From positions 20,847,638 to 20,911,637 of the forward strand of contig OZ059900.1 of NCBI GenBank assembly GCA_964057225.1: a stretch of DNA of 64,000 bases. The letters are read 5' to 3'. The position numbers and the translations under genes were made by a program. Numbering within the stretch: position 1 is the stretch's first letter; each line of letters starts with the position of its first letter. The notes below the pieces were generated by a model. It saw only the letters and a list, made by a program, of their open reading frames with translations, made no database searches and had not been told where the DNA came from. This DNA is from Auanema rhodensis. Taxonomy: Eukaryota > Nematoda > Chromadorea > Rhabditida > Rhabditidae. This document shows positions 25,622 to 38,203 of this stretch, piece by piece.

Positions 25622-28600
25622 CTCAGAATATGCTAATTTCCTAAATTTTCTAACCCCTGTTTTTTTGTCGTGAAAGTGGAACTAGACGTTGTACGAACAA
25701 TTTTGAGCTAGGTTTCATTGACATTGCATGAGTTTGAACACATGAAATCGTAAGTCAAAACCTTGTTTACAGCGAAATTTCCAAAAACTGGTTTTCCAGC
25801 ATAATAAAATATTTCTCATGGGTAAAACTGTGTTTTTGTATTTTTCTAGTGTTCAGCATGTAAAATGCTTCATTTTAGTATGTAACACGCTGAAATTCGT
25901 TGCATTTGACGACTCATATGAACCAAAATCGATTTAATCAATATTAGCCATAAGGGGCGTGCCCTCAGAATATGCTAATTTCCTAAATTTTCTAACCCCT
26001 GTTTTTTTGTCGTGAAAGTGGAACTAGACATTGTACGAACAATTTTGAGCTAGGTTTCATTGACATTGCATGAGTTTGAACACATGAAATCGTAAGTCAA
26101 AACCTTGTTTACAGCGAAATTTCCAAAAACTGGTTTTCCAGCATAATAAAATATTTCTCATGGGAAAAACTGTGTTTTTGTATTTTTCTAGTGTTCAGCT
26201 TGTAAAATGCTTCATTTTAGTATGTAACACGCTGAAATTTGTTGCATTTGACGACTCATATGAACAAAAATCGATTTAATCAATATTAGCCATAAGGGGC
26301 GTGCCCTCAGAATATGCTAATTTCCTTAATTTTCTAACCCCTGTTTTTTTGTCGTGAAAGTGGAACTAGACGTTGTACGAACAATTTTGAGCTAGGTTTC
26401 ATTGACATTGCATGAGTTTGAACACATGAAATCGTAAGTCAAAACCTTGTTTACAGCGAAATTTCCAAAAACTGGTTTTCCAGCATAATAAAATATTTCT
26501 CATGGGAAATACTGTGTTTTTGTATTTTTCTAGTGTTCAGCATGTAAAATGCTCCATTTTAGTATGTAACACGCTGAAATTCGTTGCATTTGACGACTCA
26601 TATGAACAAAAATCGATTTAATCAATATTAGCCATAAGGGGCGTGCCCTCAGAATATGCTAATTTCCTTAATTTTCTAACCCCTGTTTTTTTGTCGTGAA
26701 AGTGGAATTAGACGTTGTAGGAACAATTTTGAGCTAGGTTTCATTGACATTGCATGAGTTTGAACACATGAAATCGTAAGTCAAAACCTTGTTTACAGCG
26801 AAATTTCCAAAAACTGGTTTTCCAGCATAATAAAATATTTCTCATGGGAAATACTGTGTTTTTGTATTTTTATAGTGTTCAGCATGTAAAATGCTTCATT
26901 TTAGTATGTAACACGCTGAAATTCGTTGCATTTGACGACTCATATGAACAAAAATCGATTTAATCAATATTAGCCATAAGGGGCGTGCCCTCAGAATATG
27001 CTAATTTCCTTAATTTTCTAACCCCTGTTTTTTTGTCGTGAAAGTGGAATTAGACGTTGTAGGAACAATTTTGAGCTAGGTTTCATTGACATTGCATGAG
27101 TTTGAACACATGAAATCGTAAGTCAAAACCTTGTTTACAGCGAAATTTCCAAAAACTGGTTTTCCAGCATAATAAAATATTTCTCATGGGAAATACTGTG
27201 TTTTTGTATTTTTCTAGTGTTCAGCATGTAAAATGCTTCATTTTAGTATGTAACACGCTGAAATTCGTTGCATTTGACGACTCATATGAACAAAAATCGA
27301 TTTAATCAATATTAGCCATAAGGGGCGTGCCCTCAGAATATGCTAATTTCCTTAATTTTCTAACCCCTGTTTTTTGTCGTGAAAGTGGAACTAGACGTTG
27401 TAGGAACAATTTTGAGCTAGGTTTCATTGACATTGCATGAGTTCGAACACATGAAATCGTAAGTCAAAACCTTGTTTACAGCGAAATTTCCAAAAACTGG
27501 TTTTCCAGCATAATAAAATATTTCTCATGGGAAATACTGTGTTTTTGTATTTTTCTAGTGTTCAGCATGTAAAATACTCCATTTTAGTATGTAACACGCT
27601 GAAATTCGTTGCATTTGACGACTCATATGAACAAAAATCGATTTAATCAATATAAGCCATAAGGGGCGTGCCCTCAGAATATGCTAATTTCCTTAATTTT
27701 CTAACCCCTGTTTTTTGTCGTGAAAGTGGAACTAGACGTTGTAGGAACAATTTTGAGCTAGGTTTCATTGACATTGCATGAGTTTGAACACATGAAATCG
27801 TAAGTCAAAACCTTGTTTACAGCGAAATTTCCAAAAACTGGTTTTCCAGCATAATAAAATATTTCTCATGGGAAATACTGTGTTTTTGTATTTTTCTAGT
27901 GTTCAGCATGTAAAATACTTCATTTAAGTATGTAACACGCTGAAATTCGTTGCATTTGACGACTCATATGAACAAAAATCGATTTAATCAATATTAGCCA
28001 TAAGGGGCGTGCCCTCAGAATATGCTAATTTCCTTAATTTTCTAACCCCTGTTTTTTTGTCGTGAAAGTGGAATAAGACGTTGTAGGAACAATTTTGAGC
28101 TAGGTTTCATTGACATTGCATGAGTTTGAACACATGAAATCGTAAGTCAAAACCTTGTTTACAGCGAACTTTCCAAAAACTGGTTTTCCAGCATAATAAA
28201 ATATTTCTCATGGGAAATACTAAGTTTTTGTATTTTTATAGTGTTCAGCATGTAAAATGCTTCATTTTAGTATGTAACACCCTGAAATTCGTTTCATTTG
28301 ACGACTCATATGAACAAAAATCGATTTAATCAATATTAGCCATAAGGGGCGTGCCCTCAGAATATGCTAATTTCCTTAATTTTCTAACCCCTGTTTTTTT
28401 GTCGTGAAAGTGGAACTAGACGTTGTAGGAACAATTTTGAGCAAGGTTTCATTGACATTGCATGAGTTTGAACACATGAAATCGTAAGTCAAAACCTTGT
28501 TTACAGCGAACTTTCCAAAAACTGGTTTTCCAGCATAATAAAATATTTCTCATGGGAAATACTGTGTTTTTGTATTTTTATAGTGTTCAGCATTTAAATG

Positions 28601-30064
28601 CTTCATTTTAGTATGTAACACCCTGAAATTCGTTTCATTTGACGACTCATATGAACAAAAATCGATTTAATCAATATTAGCCATAAGGGGCGTGCCCTCA
28701 GAATATGCTAATTTCCTTAATTTTCTAACCCCTGTTTTTTTGTCGTGAAAGTGGAACTAGACGTTGTAGGAACAATTTTGAGCAAGGTTTCATTGACATT
28801 GCATGAGTTTGAACACATGAAATCGTAAGTCAAAACCTTGTTTACAGCGAAATTTCCAAAAACTGGTTTTCCAGCATAATAAAATATTTCTCATGGGAAA
28901 TACTGTGTTTTTGTATTTTTCTAGTGTTCAGCATGTAAAATGCTTCATTTAAGTATGTAACACGCTGAAATTCGTTGCATTTGACTACTCATATGAACAA
29001 AAATCGATTTAATCAATATTAGCCATAAGGGGCGTGCCCTCAGAATATGCTAATTTCCTTAATTTTCTAACCCCTGTTTTTTTGTCGTGAAAGTGGAACT
29101 AGACGTTGTACGAACAATTTTGAGCTAGGTTTCATTGACATTGCATGAGTTTGAACACATGAAATCGTAAGTCAAAATCTTGTTTACAGCGAAATTTCCA
29201 AAAACTGGTTTTCCAGCATAATAAAATATTTCTCATGGGAAAAACTGTGTTTTTGTATTTTTATAGTGTTCAGCATGTAAAATGCTTCATTTTAGTATGT
29301 AACACCCTGAAATTCGTTTCATTTGACGACTCATATGAACAAAAATCGATTTAATCAATATTAGCCATAAGGGGCGTGCCCTCAGAATATGCTAATTTCC
29401 TTAATTTTCTAACCCCTGTTTTTTTGTCGTGAAAGTGGAACTAGACGTTGTAGGAACAATTTTGAGCAAGGTTTCATTGACATTGCATGAGTTTGAACAC
29501 ATGAAATCGTAAGTCAAAACCTTGTTTACAGCGAACTTTCCAAAAACTGGTTTTCCAGCATAATAAAATATTTCTCATGGGAAATACTGTGTTTTTGTAT
29601 TTTTATAGTGTTCAGCATGTAAAATGCTTCATTTTAGTATGTAACACCCTGAAATTCGTTTCATTTGACGACTCATATGAACAAAAATCGATTTAATCAA
29701 TATTAGCCATAAGGGGCGTGCCCTCAGAATATGCTAATTTCCTTAATTTTCTAACCCCTGTTTTTTTGTCGTGAAAGTGGAACTAGACGTTGTAGGAACA
29801 ATTTTGAGCAAGGTTTCATTGACATTGCATGAGTTTGAACACATGAAATCGTAAGTCAAAACCTTGTTTACAGCGAAATTTCCAAAAACTGGTTTTCCAG
29901 CATAATAAAATATTTCTCATGGGAAATACTGTGTTTTTGTATTTTTCTAGTGTTCAGCATGTAAAATGCTTCATTTAAGTATGTAACACGCTGAAATTCG
30001 TTGCATTTGACTACTCATATGAACAAAAATCGATTTAATCAATATTAGCCATAAGGGGCGTGCC
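25622..30064 (+). repeat. 13-monomer HOR, copy 2 (4,443 bp)
   Basis: Monomers start at 25622, 25964, 26306, 26648, 26990, 27332, 27673, 28014, 28356, 28697, 29039, 29381 and 29723. The offset from copy 1 is 4,101 bp up to 27332 and 4,443 bp from 28356 onward, showing one extra monomer between. The four monomers 26306-27672 show no difference from 22205-23571 at any site I tracked. An inner trimer is also visible: 28356/28697/29039 resembles 29381/29723/30065 in first-half markers (offset about 1,026 bp). Confidence 0.9.
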
Positions 30065-30748
30065 CTCAGAATATGCTAATTTCCTTAATTTTCTAACCCC
30101 TGTTTTTTTGTCGTGAAAGTGGAACTAGACGTTGTACGAACAATTTTGAGCTAGGTTTCATTGACATTGCATGAGTTTGAACACATGAAATCGTAAGTCA
30201 AAATCTTGTTTACAGCGAAATTTCCAAAAACTGGTTTTCCAGCATAATAAAATATTTCTTATGGGAAATACTGTGTTTTTGTATTTCTCTAGTGTTCAGC
30301 ATGTAAAATACTTCATTTTAGTATGTAACACGCTGAAATTCGTTGCATTTGACGACTCATATGAACAAAAATCGATTTAATCAATATTAGCCATAAGGGG
30401 CGTGCCCTCAGAATATGCTAATTTCCTTAATTTTCTAACCCCTGTTTTTTTGTCGTGAAAGTGGAACTAGACGTTGTACGAACAGTTTTGAGCTAGGTTT
30501 CATTGACATTGCATGAGTTTGAACACATGAAATCGTAAGTCAAAACCTTGTTTACAGCGAAATTTCCAAAAACTGGTTTTCCAGCATAATAAAATATTTC
30601 TCATGGGAAAAACTGTGTTTTTGTATTTTTCTAGTGTTCAGCATGTAAAATGCTTCAGTTTAGTATGTAACACGCTGAAATTCGTTGCATTTGACGACTC
30701 ATATGAACAAAAATCGATTTAATCAATATTAGCCATAAGGGGCGTGCC
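30065..30748 (+). repeat. Two monomers matching the left-end pentamer
   Basis: The monomer at 30065 has AAAATCTTG, TTTCTTATG and TTTCTCTAG, matching those at 684 and 2392. The one at 30407 has AACAGTTTTG and GGGAAAAACTG, matching 1026 and 2734, plus a private CTTCAGTTTAG. They are followed, as at the left end, by the GAACTCATG and GAGCAAGG/CGCTAAAATTC monomers, so a block of at least four monomers is shared at an offset of 27,673-27,674 bp. Confidence 0.88.
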
Positions 30749-33700
30749 CTCAGAATATGCTAATTTCCTTAATTTTCTAACCCCTGTTTTTTTGTCGTGA
30801 AAGTGGAACTAGACGTTGTACGAACAATTTTGAGCTAGGTTTCATTGACATTGCATGAGTTTGAACTCATGAAATCGTAAGTCAAAACCTTGTTTACAGC
30901 GAAATTTCCAAAAACTGGTTTTCCAGCATAATAAAATATTTCTCATGGGAAAAACTGTGTTTTTGTATTTTTCTAGTGTTCAGCATGTAAAATGCTTCAT
31001 TTTAGTATGTAACACGCTGAAATTTGTTGCATTTGACGACTCATATGAACAAAAATCGATTTAATCAATATTAGCCATAAGGGGCGTGCCCTCAGAATAT
31101 GCTAATTTCCTTAATTTTCTAACCCCTGTTTTTTTGTCGTGAAAGTGGAACTAGACGTTGTAGGAACAATTTTGAGCAAGGTTTCATTGACATTGCATGA
31201 GTTTGAACACATGAAATCGTAAGTCAAAACCTTGTTTACAGCGAAATTTCCAAAAACTGGTTTTCCAGCATAATAAAATATTTCTCATGGGAAATACTGT
31301 GTTTTTGTATTTTTCTAGTGTTCAGCATGTAAAATGCTTCATTTTAGTATGTAACACGCTAAAATTCGTTGCATTTGACGACTCATATGAACAAAAATCG
31401 ATTTAATCAATATTAGCCATAAGGGGCGTGCCCTCAGAATATGCTAATTTCCTTAATTTTCTAACCCCTGTTTTTTTGTCGTGAAAGTGGAACTAGACGT
31501 TGTACGAACAATTTTGAGCTAGGTTTCATTGACATTGCATGAGTTTGAACACATGAAATCGTAAGTCAAAACCTTGTTTACAGCGAAATTTCCAAAAACT
31601 GGTTTTCCAGCATAATAAAATATTTCTCATGGGAAATACTGTGTTTTTGTATTTTTCTAGTGTTCAGCATGTAAAATGCTTCATTTTAGTATGTAACACG
31701 CTGAAATTCGTTGCATTTGACGACTCATATGAACAAAAATCGATTTAATCAATATTAGCCATAAGGGGCGTGCCCTCAGAATATGCTAATTTCCTTAATT
31801 TTCTAACCCCTGTTTTTTTGTCGTGAAAGTGGAACTAGACGTTGTACGAACAATTTTGAGCTAGGTTTCATTGACATTGCATGAGTTTGAACACATGAAA
31901 TCGTAAGTCAAAACCTTGTTTACAGCGAAATTTCCAAAAACTGGTTTTCCAGCATAATAAAATATTTCTCATGGGAAATACTGTGTTTTTGTATTTTTCT
32001 AGTGTTCAGCATGTAAAATGCTTCATTTTAGTATGTAACACGCTAAAATTCGTTGCATTTGACGACTCATATGAACAAAAATCGATTTAATCAATATTAG
32101 CCATAAGGGGCGTGCCCTCAGAATATGCTAATTTCCTTAATTTTCTAACCCCTGTTTTTTTGTCGTGAAAGTGGAATTAGACGTTGTAGGAACAATTTTG
32201 AGCTAGGTTTCATTGACATTGCATGAGTTTGAACACATGAAATCGTAAGTCAAAACCTTGTTTACAGCGAAATTTCCAAAAACTGGTTTTCCAGCATAAT
32301 AAAATATTTCTCATGGGAAATACTGTGTTTTTGTATTTTTATAGTGTTCAGCATGTAAAATGCTTCATTTTAGTATGTAACACGCTGAAATTCGTTGCAT
32401 TTGACGACTCATATGAACAAAAATCGATTTAATCAATATTAGCCATAAGGGGCGTGCCCTCAGAATATGCTAATTTCCTTAATTTTCTAACCCCTGTTTT
32501 TTGTCGTGAAAGTGGAATTAGACGTTGTAGGAACAATTTTGAGCTAGGTTTCATTGACATTGCATGAGTTTGAACACATGAAATCGTAAGTCAAAACCTT
32601 GTTTACAGCGAAATTTCCAAAAACTGGTTTTCCAGCATAATAAAATATTTCTCATGGGAAATACTGTGTTTTTGTATTTTTCTAGTGTTCAGCATGTAAA
32701 ATGCTTCATTTTAGTATGTAACACGCTGAAATTCGTTGCATTTGACGACTCATATGAACAAAAATCGATTTAATCAATATTAGCCATAAGGGGCGTGCCC
32801 TCAGAATATGCTAATTTCCTTAATTTTCTAACCCCTGTTTTTTGTCGTGAAAGTGGAACTAGACGTTGTAGGAACAATTTTGAGCTAGGTTTCATTGACA
32901 TTGCATGAGTTTGAACACATGAAATCGTAAGTCAAAACCTTGTTTACAGCGAAATTTCCAAAAACTGGTTTTCCAGCATAATAAAATATTTCTCATGGGA
33001 AATACTGTGTTTTTGTATTTTTCTAGTGTTCAGCATGTAAAACACTTCATTTTAGTATGTAACACGCTGAAATTCAATGCATTTGACGAATCATATGAAC
33101 AAAAATCGATTTAATCAATATAAGCCATAGAGGCGTGCCCTCAGAATATGCTAATTTCCTTAATTTTCTAACCCCTGTTTTTTGTCGTGAAAGTGGAACT
33201 AGACGTTGTAGGAACAATTTTGAGCTAGGTTTCATTGACATTGCATGAGTTTGAACACATGAAATCGTAAGTCAAAACCTTGTTTACAGCGAAATTTCCA
33301 AAAACTGGTTTTCCAGCATAATAAAATATTTCTCATGGGAAATACTGTGTTTTTGTATTTTTCTAGTGTTCAGCATGTAAAATACTTCATTTTAGTATGT
33401 AACACGCTGAAATTCGTTGCATTTGACGACTCATATGAACAAAAATCGATTTAATCAATATTAGCCATAAGGGGCGTGCCCTCAGAATGTGCTAATTTCC
33501 TTAATTTTCTAACCCCTGTTTTTTTGTCGTGAAAGTGGAATTAGACGTTGTAGGAACAATTTTGAGCTAGGTTTCATTGACATTGCATGAGTTTGAACAC
33601 ATGAAATCGTAAGTCAAAACCTTGTTTACAGCGAAATTTCCAAAAACTGGTTTTCCAGCATAATAAAATATTTCTCATGGGAAATACTGTGTTTTTGTAT

Positions 33701-33822
33701 TTTTCTAGTGTTCAGCATGTGAAATACTTCATTTTAGTATGTAACACGCTGAAATTCGTTGCATTTGACGACTCATATGAACAAAAATCGATTTAATCAA
33801 TATTAGCCATAAGGGGCGTGCC
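30749..33822 (+). repeat. 9-monomer HOR (3,074 bp)
   Basis: Monomers start at 30749, 31091, 31433, 31775, 32117, 32459, 32800, 33140 and 33481. The order matches the following ten-monomer unit: AAATTTGTTGC; GAGCAAGG/CGCTAAAATTC; TTGTACG; TTGTACG/CGCTAAAATTC; GGAATTAG/TTTATAG; GGAATTAG/TTTCTAG; T6/AAACACTTC/CATAGAGG; T6/AAATACTTC; then one hybrid monomer in place of two. The first monomer keeps GAACTCATG, shared with 1368 and 3076. Confidence 0.88.
33481..33822 (+). repeat. Hybrid monomer from unequal crossover
   Basis: The first half has CAGAATGTGC and GGAATTAG like the monomer at 36556, and the second half has GCGAAATTTCC, TTTCTAG and GTGAAATAC like the monomer at 36898. Those two are adjacent in the next HOR copy. 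The hybrid is full length at 342 bp, so one whole monomer was lost in register, with the joint between about monomer positions 20 and 155. Confidence 0.85.
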
Positions 33823-36800
33823 CTCAGAATATGCTAATTTCCTAAATTTTCTAACCCCTGTTTTTTTGTCGTGAAAGTGGAACTAGACGTTGTAGGAACA
33901 ATTTTGAGCTAGGTTTCATTGACATTGCATGAGTTTGAACACATGAAATCGTAAGTCAAAACCTTGTTTACAGCGAAATTTCCAAAAACTGGTTTTCCAG
34001 CATAATAAAATATTTCTCATGGGAAAAACTGTGTTTTTGTATTTTTCTAGTGTTCAGCATGTAAAATGCTTCATTTTAGTATGTAACACGCTGAAATTTG
34101 TTGCATTTGACGACTCATATGAACAAAAATCGATTTAATCAATATTAGCCATAAGGGGCGTGCCCTCAGAATATGCTAATTTCCTTAATTTTCTAACCCC
34201 TGTTTTTTTGTCGTGAAAGTGGAACTAGACGTTGTAGGAACAATTTTGAGCAAGGTTTCATTGACATTGCATGAGTTTGAACACATGAAATCGTAAGTCA
34301 AAACCTTGTTTACAGCGAAATTTCCAAAAACTGGTTTTCCAGCATAATAAAATATTTCTCATGGGAAATACTGTGTTTTTGTATTTTTCTAGTGTTCAGC
34401 ATGTAAAATGCTTCATTTTAGTATGTAACACGCTAAAATTCGTTGCATTTGACGACTCATATGAACAAAAATCGATTTAATCAATATTAGCCATAAGGGG
34501 CGTGCCCTCAGAATATGCTAATTTCCTTAATTTTCTAACCCCTGTTTTTTTGTCGTGAAAGTGGAACTAGACGTTGTACGAACAATTTCGAGCTAGGTTT
34601 CATTGACATTGCATGAGTTTGAACACATGAAATCGTAAGTCAAAACCTTGTTTACAGCGAAATTTCCAAAAACTGGTTTTCCAGCATAATAAAATATTTC
34701 TCATGGGAAATACTGTGTTTTTGTATTTTTCTAGTGTTCAGCATGTAAAATGCTTCATTTTAGTATGTAACACGCTGAAATTCGTTGCATTTGACGACTC
34801 ATATGAACAAAAATCGATTTAATCAATATTAGCCATAAGGGGCGTGCCCTCAGAATATGCTAATTTCCTTAATTTTCTAACCCCTGTTTTTTTGTCGTGA
34901 AAGTGGAACTAGACGTTGTACGAACAATTTTGAGCTAGGTTTCATTGACATTGCATGAGTTTGAACACATGAAATCGTAAGTCAAAACCTTGTTTACAGC
35001 GAAATTTCCAAAAACTGGTTTTCCAGCATAATAAAATATTTCTCATGGGAAATACTGTGTTTTTGTATTTTTCTAGTGTTCAGCATGTAAAATGCTTCAT
35101 TTTAGTATGTAACACGCTAAAATTCGTTGCATTTGACGACTCATATGAACAAAAATCGATTTAATCAATATTAGCCATAAGGGGCGTGCCCTCAGAATAT
35201 GCTAATTTCCTTAATTTTCTAACCCCTGTTTTTTTGTCGTGAAAGTGGAATTAGACGTTGTAGGAACAATTTTGAGCTAGGTTTCATTGACATTGCATGA
35301 GTTTGAACACATGAAATCGTAAGTCAAAACCTTGTTTACAGCGAAATTTCCAAAAACTGGTTTTCCAGCATAATAAAATATTTCTCATGGGAAATACTGT
35401 GTTTTTGTATTTTTATAGTGTTCAGCATGTAAAATGCTTCATTTTAGTATGTAACACGCTGAAATTCGTTGCATTTGACGACTCATATGAACAAAAATCG
35501 ATTTAATCAATATTAGCCATAAGGGGCGTGCCCTCAGAATATGCTAATTTCCTTAATTTTCTAACCCCTGTTTTTTTGTCGTGAAAGTGGAATTAGACGT
35601 TGTAGGAACAATTTTGAGCTAGGTTTCATTGACATTGCATGAGTTTGAACACATGAAATCGTAAGTCAAAACCTTGTTTACAGCGAAATTTCCAAAAACT
35701 GGTTTTCCAGCATAATAAAATATTTCTCATGGGAAATACTGTGTTTTTGTATTTTTCTAGTGTTCAGCATGTAAAATGCTTCATTTTAGTATGTAACACG
35801 CTGAAATTCGTTGCATTTGACGACTCATATGAACAAAAATCGATTTAATCAATATTAGCCATAAGGGGCGTGCCCTCAGAATATGCTAATTTCCTTAATT
35901 TTCTAACCCCTGTTTTTTGTCGTGAAAGTGGAACTAGACGTTGTAGGAACAATTTTGAGCTAGGTTTCATTGACATTGCATGAGTTTGAACACATGAAAT
36001 CGTAAGTCAAAACCTTGTTTACAGCGAAATTTCCAAAAACTGGTTTTCCAGCATAATAAAATATTTCTCATGGGAAATACTGTGTTTTTGTATTTTTCTA
36101 GTGTTCAGCATGTAAAACACTTCATTTTAGTATGTAACACGCTGAAATTCAATGCATTTGACGAATCATATGAACAAAAATCGATTTAATCAATATAAGC
36201 CATAGAGGCGTGCCCTCAGAATATGCTAATTTCCTTAATTTTCTAACCCCTGTTTTTTGTCGTGAAAGTGGAACTAGACGTTGTAGGAACAATTTTGAGC
36301 TAGGTTTCATTGACATTGCATGAGTTTGAACACATGAAATCGTAAGTCAAAACCTTGTTTACAGCGAAATTTCCAAAAACTGGTTTTCCAGCATAATAAA
36401 ATATTTCTCATGGGAAATACTGTGTTTTTGTATTTTTCTAGTGTTCAGCATGTAAAATACTTCATTTTAGTATGTAACACGCTGAAATTCGTTGCATTTG
36501 ACGACTCATATGAACAAAAATCGATTTAATCAATATTAGCCATAAGGGGCGTGCCCTCAGAATGTGCTAATTTCCTTAATTTTCTAACCCCTGTTTTTTT
36601 GTCGTGAAAGTGGAATTAGACGTTGTAGGAACAATTTTGAGCTAAGTTTCATTGACATTGCATGAGTTTGAACACATGAAATCGTAAGTCAAAACCTTGT
36701 TTACAGCGAACTTTCCAAAAACTGGTTTTCCAGCATAATAAAATATTTCTCATGGGAAATACTGTGTTTTTGTATTTTTCTAGTGTTCAGCATGTAAAAT

Positions 36801-37239
36801 GCTTCATTTTAGTATGTAACACCCTGAAATTCGTTTCATTTGACGACTCATATGAACAAAAATCGATTTAATCAATATTAGCCATAAGGGGCGTGCCCTC
36901 AGAATATGCTAATTTCCTTAATTTTCTAACCCCTGTTTTTTTGTCGTGAAAGTGGAACTAGACGTTGTAGGAACAATTTTGAGCAAGGTTTCATTGACAT
37001 TGCATGAGTTTGAACACATGAAATCGTAAGTCAAAACCTTGTTTACAGCGAAATTTCCAAAAACTGGTTTTCCAGCATAATAAAATATTTCTCATGGGAA
37101 ATACTGTGTTTTTGTATTTTTCTAGTGTTCAGCATGTGAAATACTTCATTTTAGTATGTAACACGCTGAAATTCGTTGCATTTGACGACTCATATGAACA
37201 AAAATCGATTTAATCAATATTAGCCATAAGGGGCGTGCC
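33823..37239 (+). repeat. 10-monomer HOR (3,417 bp)
   Basis: Monomers start at 33823, 34165, 34507, 34849, 35191, 35533, 35875, 36215, 36556 and 36898. It is the complete form of the unit at 30749-33822, with separate CAGAATGTGC (36556) and GAGCAAGG/GTGAAATAC (36898) monomers at the end. Private changes: AATTTCGAG at 34507 and GCTAAGTTTC at 36556. The monomer at 36556 has GCGAACTTTCC and ACACCCTG but TTTCTAG rather than the usual TTTATAG, so it may carry a small conversion tract. Confidence 0.88.
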
Positions 37240-38203
37240 CTCAGAATATGCTAATTTCCTTAATTTTCTAACCCCTGTTTTTTTGTCGTGAAAGTGGAAT
37301 TAGACGTTGTAGGAACAATTTTGAGCTAGGTTTCATTGACATTGCATGAGTTTGAACACATGAAATCGTAAGTCAAAACCTTGTTTACAGCGAAATTTCC
37401 AAAAACTGGTTTTCCAGCATAATAAAATATTTCTCATGGGAAATACTGTGTTTTTGTATTTTTCTAGTGTTCAGCATGTAAAATACTCCATTATAGTATG
37501 TAACACGCTGAAATTCGTTGCATTTGACGACTCATATGAACAAAAATCGATTTAATCAATATAAGCCATAAGGGGCGTGCCCTCAGAATATGCTAATTTC
37601 CTTAATTTTCTAACCCCTGTTTTTTGTCGTGAAAGTGGAACTAGACGTTGTAGGAACAATTTTGAGCTAGGTTTCATTGACATTGCATGAGTTCGAACAC
37701 ATGAAATCGTAAGTCAAAACCTTGTTTACAGCGAAATTTCCAAAAACTGTTCAGCATGTAAAATGCTTCATTTTAGTATGTAACACGCTAAAATTCGTTG
37801 CATTTGACGACTCATATGAACAAAAATCGATTTAATCAATATTAGCCATAAGGGGCGTGCCCTCAGAATATGCTAATTTCCTTAATTTTCTAACCCCTGT
37901 TTTTTTGTCGTGAAAGTGGAATTAGACGTTGTAGGAACAATTTTGAGCTAGGTTTCATTGACATTGCATGAGTTTGAACACATGAAATCGTAAGTCAAAA
38001 CCTTGTTTACAGCGAAATTTCCAAAAACTGGTTTTCCAGCATAATAAAATATTTCTCATGGGAAATACTGTGTTTTTGTATTTTTATAGTGTTCAGCATG
38101 TAAAATGCTTCATTTTAGTATGTAACACGCTGAAATTCGTTGCATTTGACGACTCATATGAACAAAAATCGATTTAATCAATATAAGCCATAAGGGGCGT
38201 GCC
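37240..38203 (+). repeat. Trimer HOR with deleted monomer, copy 1 (964 bp)
   Basis: Three monomers: 37240 (TACTCCATTATAG, AATATAAGCC), 37582 (T6, GAGTTCGAAC, 61-bp deletion, CGCTAAAATTC; 280 bp) and 37862 (GGAATTAG, TTTATAG, AATATAAGCC). The next 964 bp repeat this order. The first monomer differs from its counterpart only in its first half: here GGAATTAG and GAGCTAGG, there GGAACTAG and GAGCAAGG. Confidence 0.93.
37582..37861 (+). repeat. Shortened monomer (280 bp, 61-bp deletion)
   Basis: CCAAAAACTG joins directly to TTCAGCATG at about 37750. The missing 61 bases run from the GTTTTCC after CCAAAAACTG to the TAGTG before TTCAGC. They include the AATAAA, the GT-rich stretch and half of the AAAAC-TG-GTTTT inverted repeat. 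A 2-bp TG is shared at both breakpoints, compatible with slippage or microhomology joining. The T6 run accounts for one more missing base against the 342-bp consensus. Confidence 0.95.
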
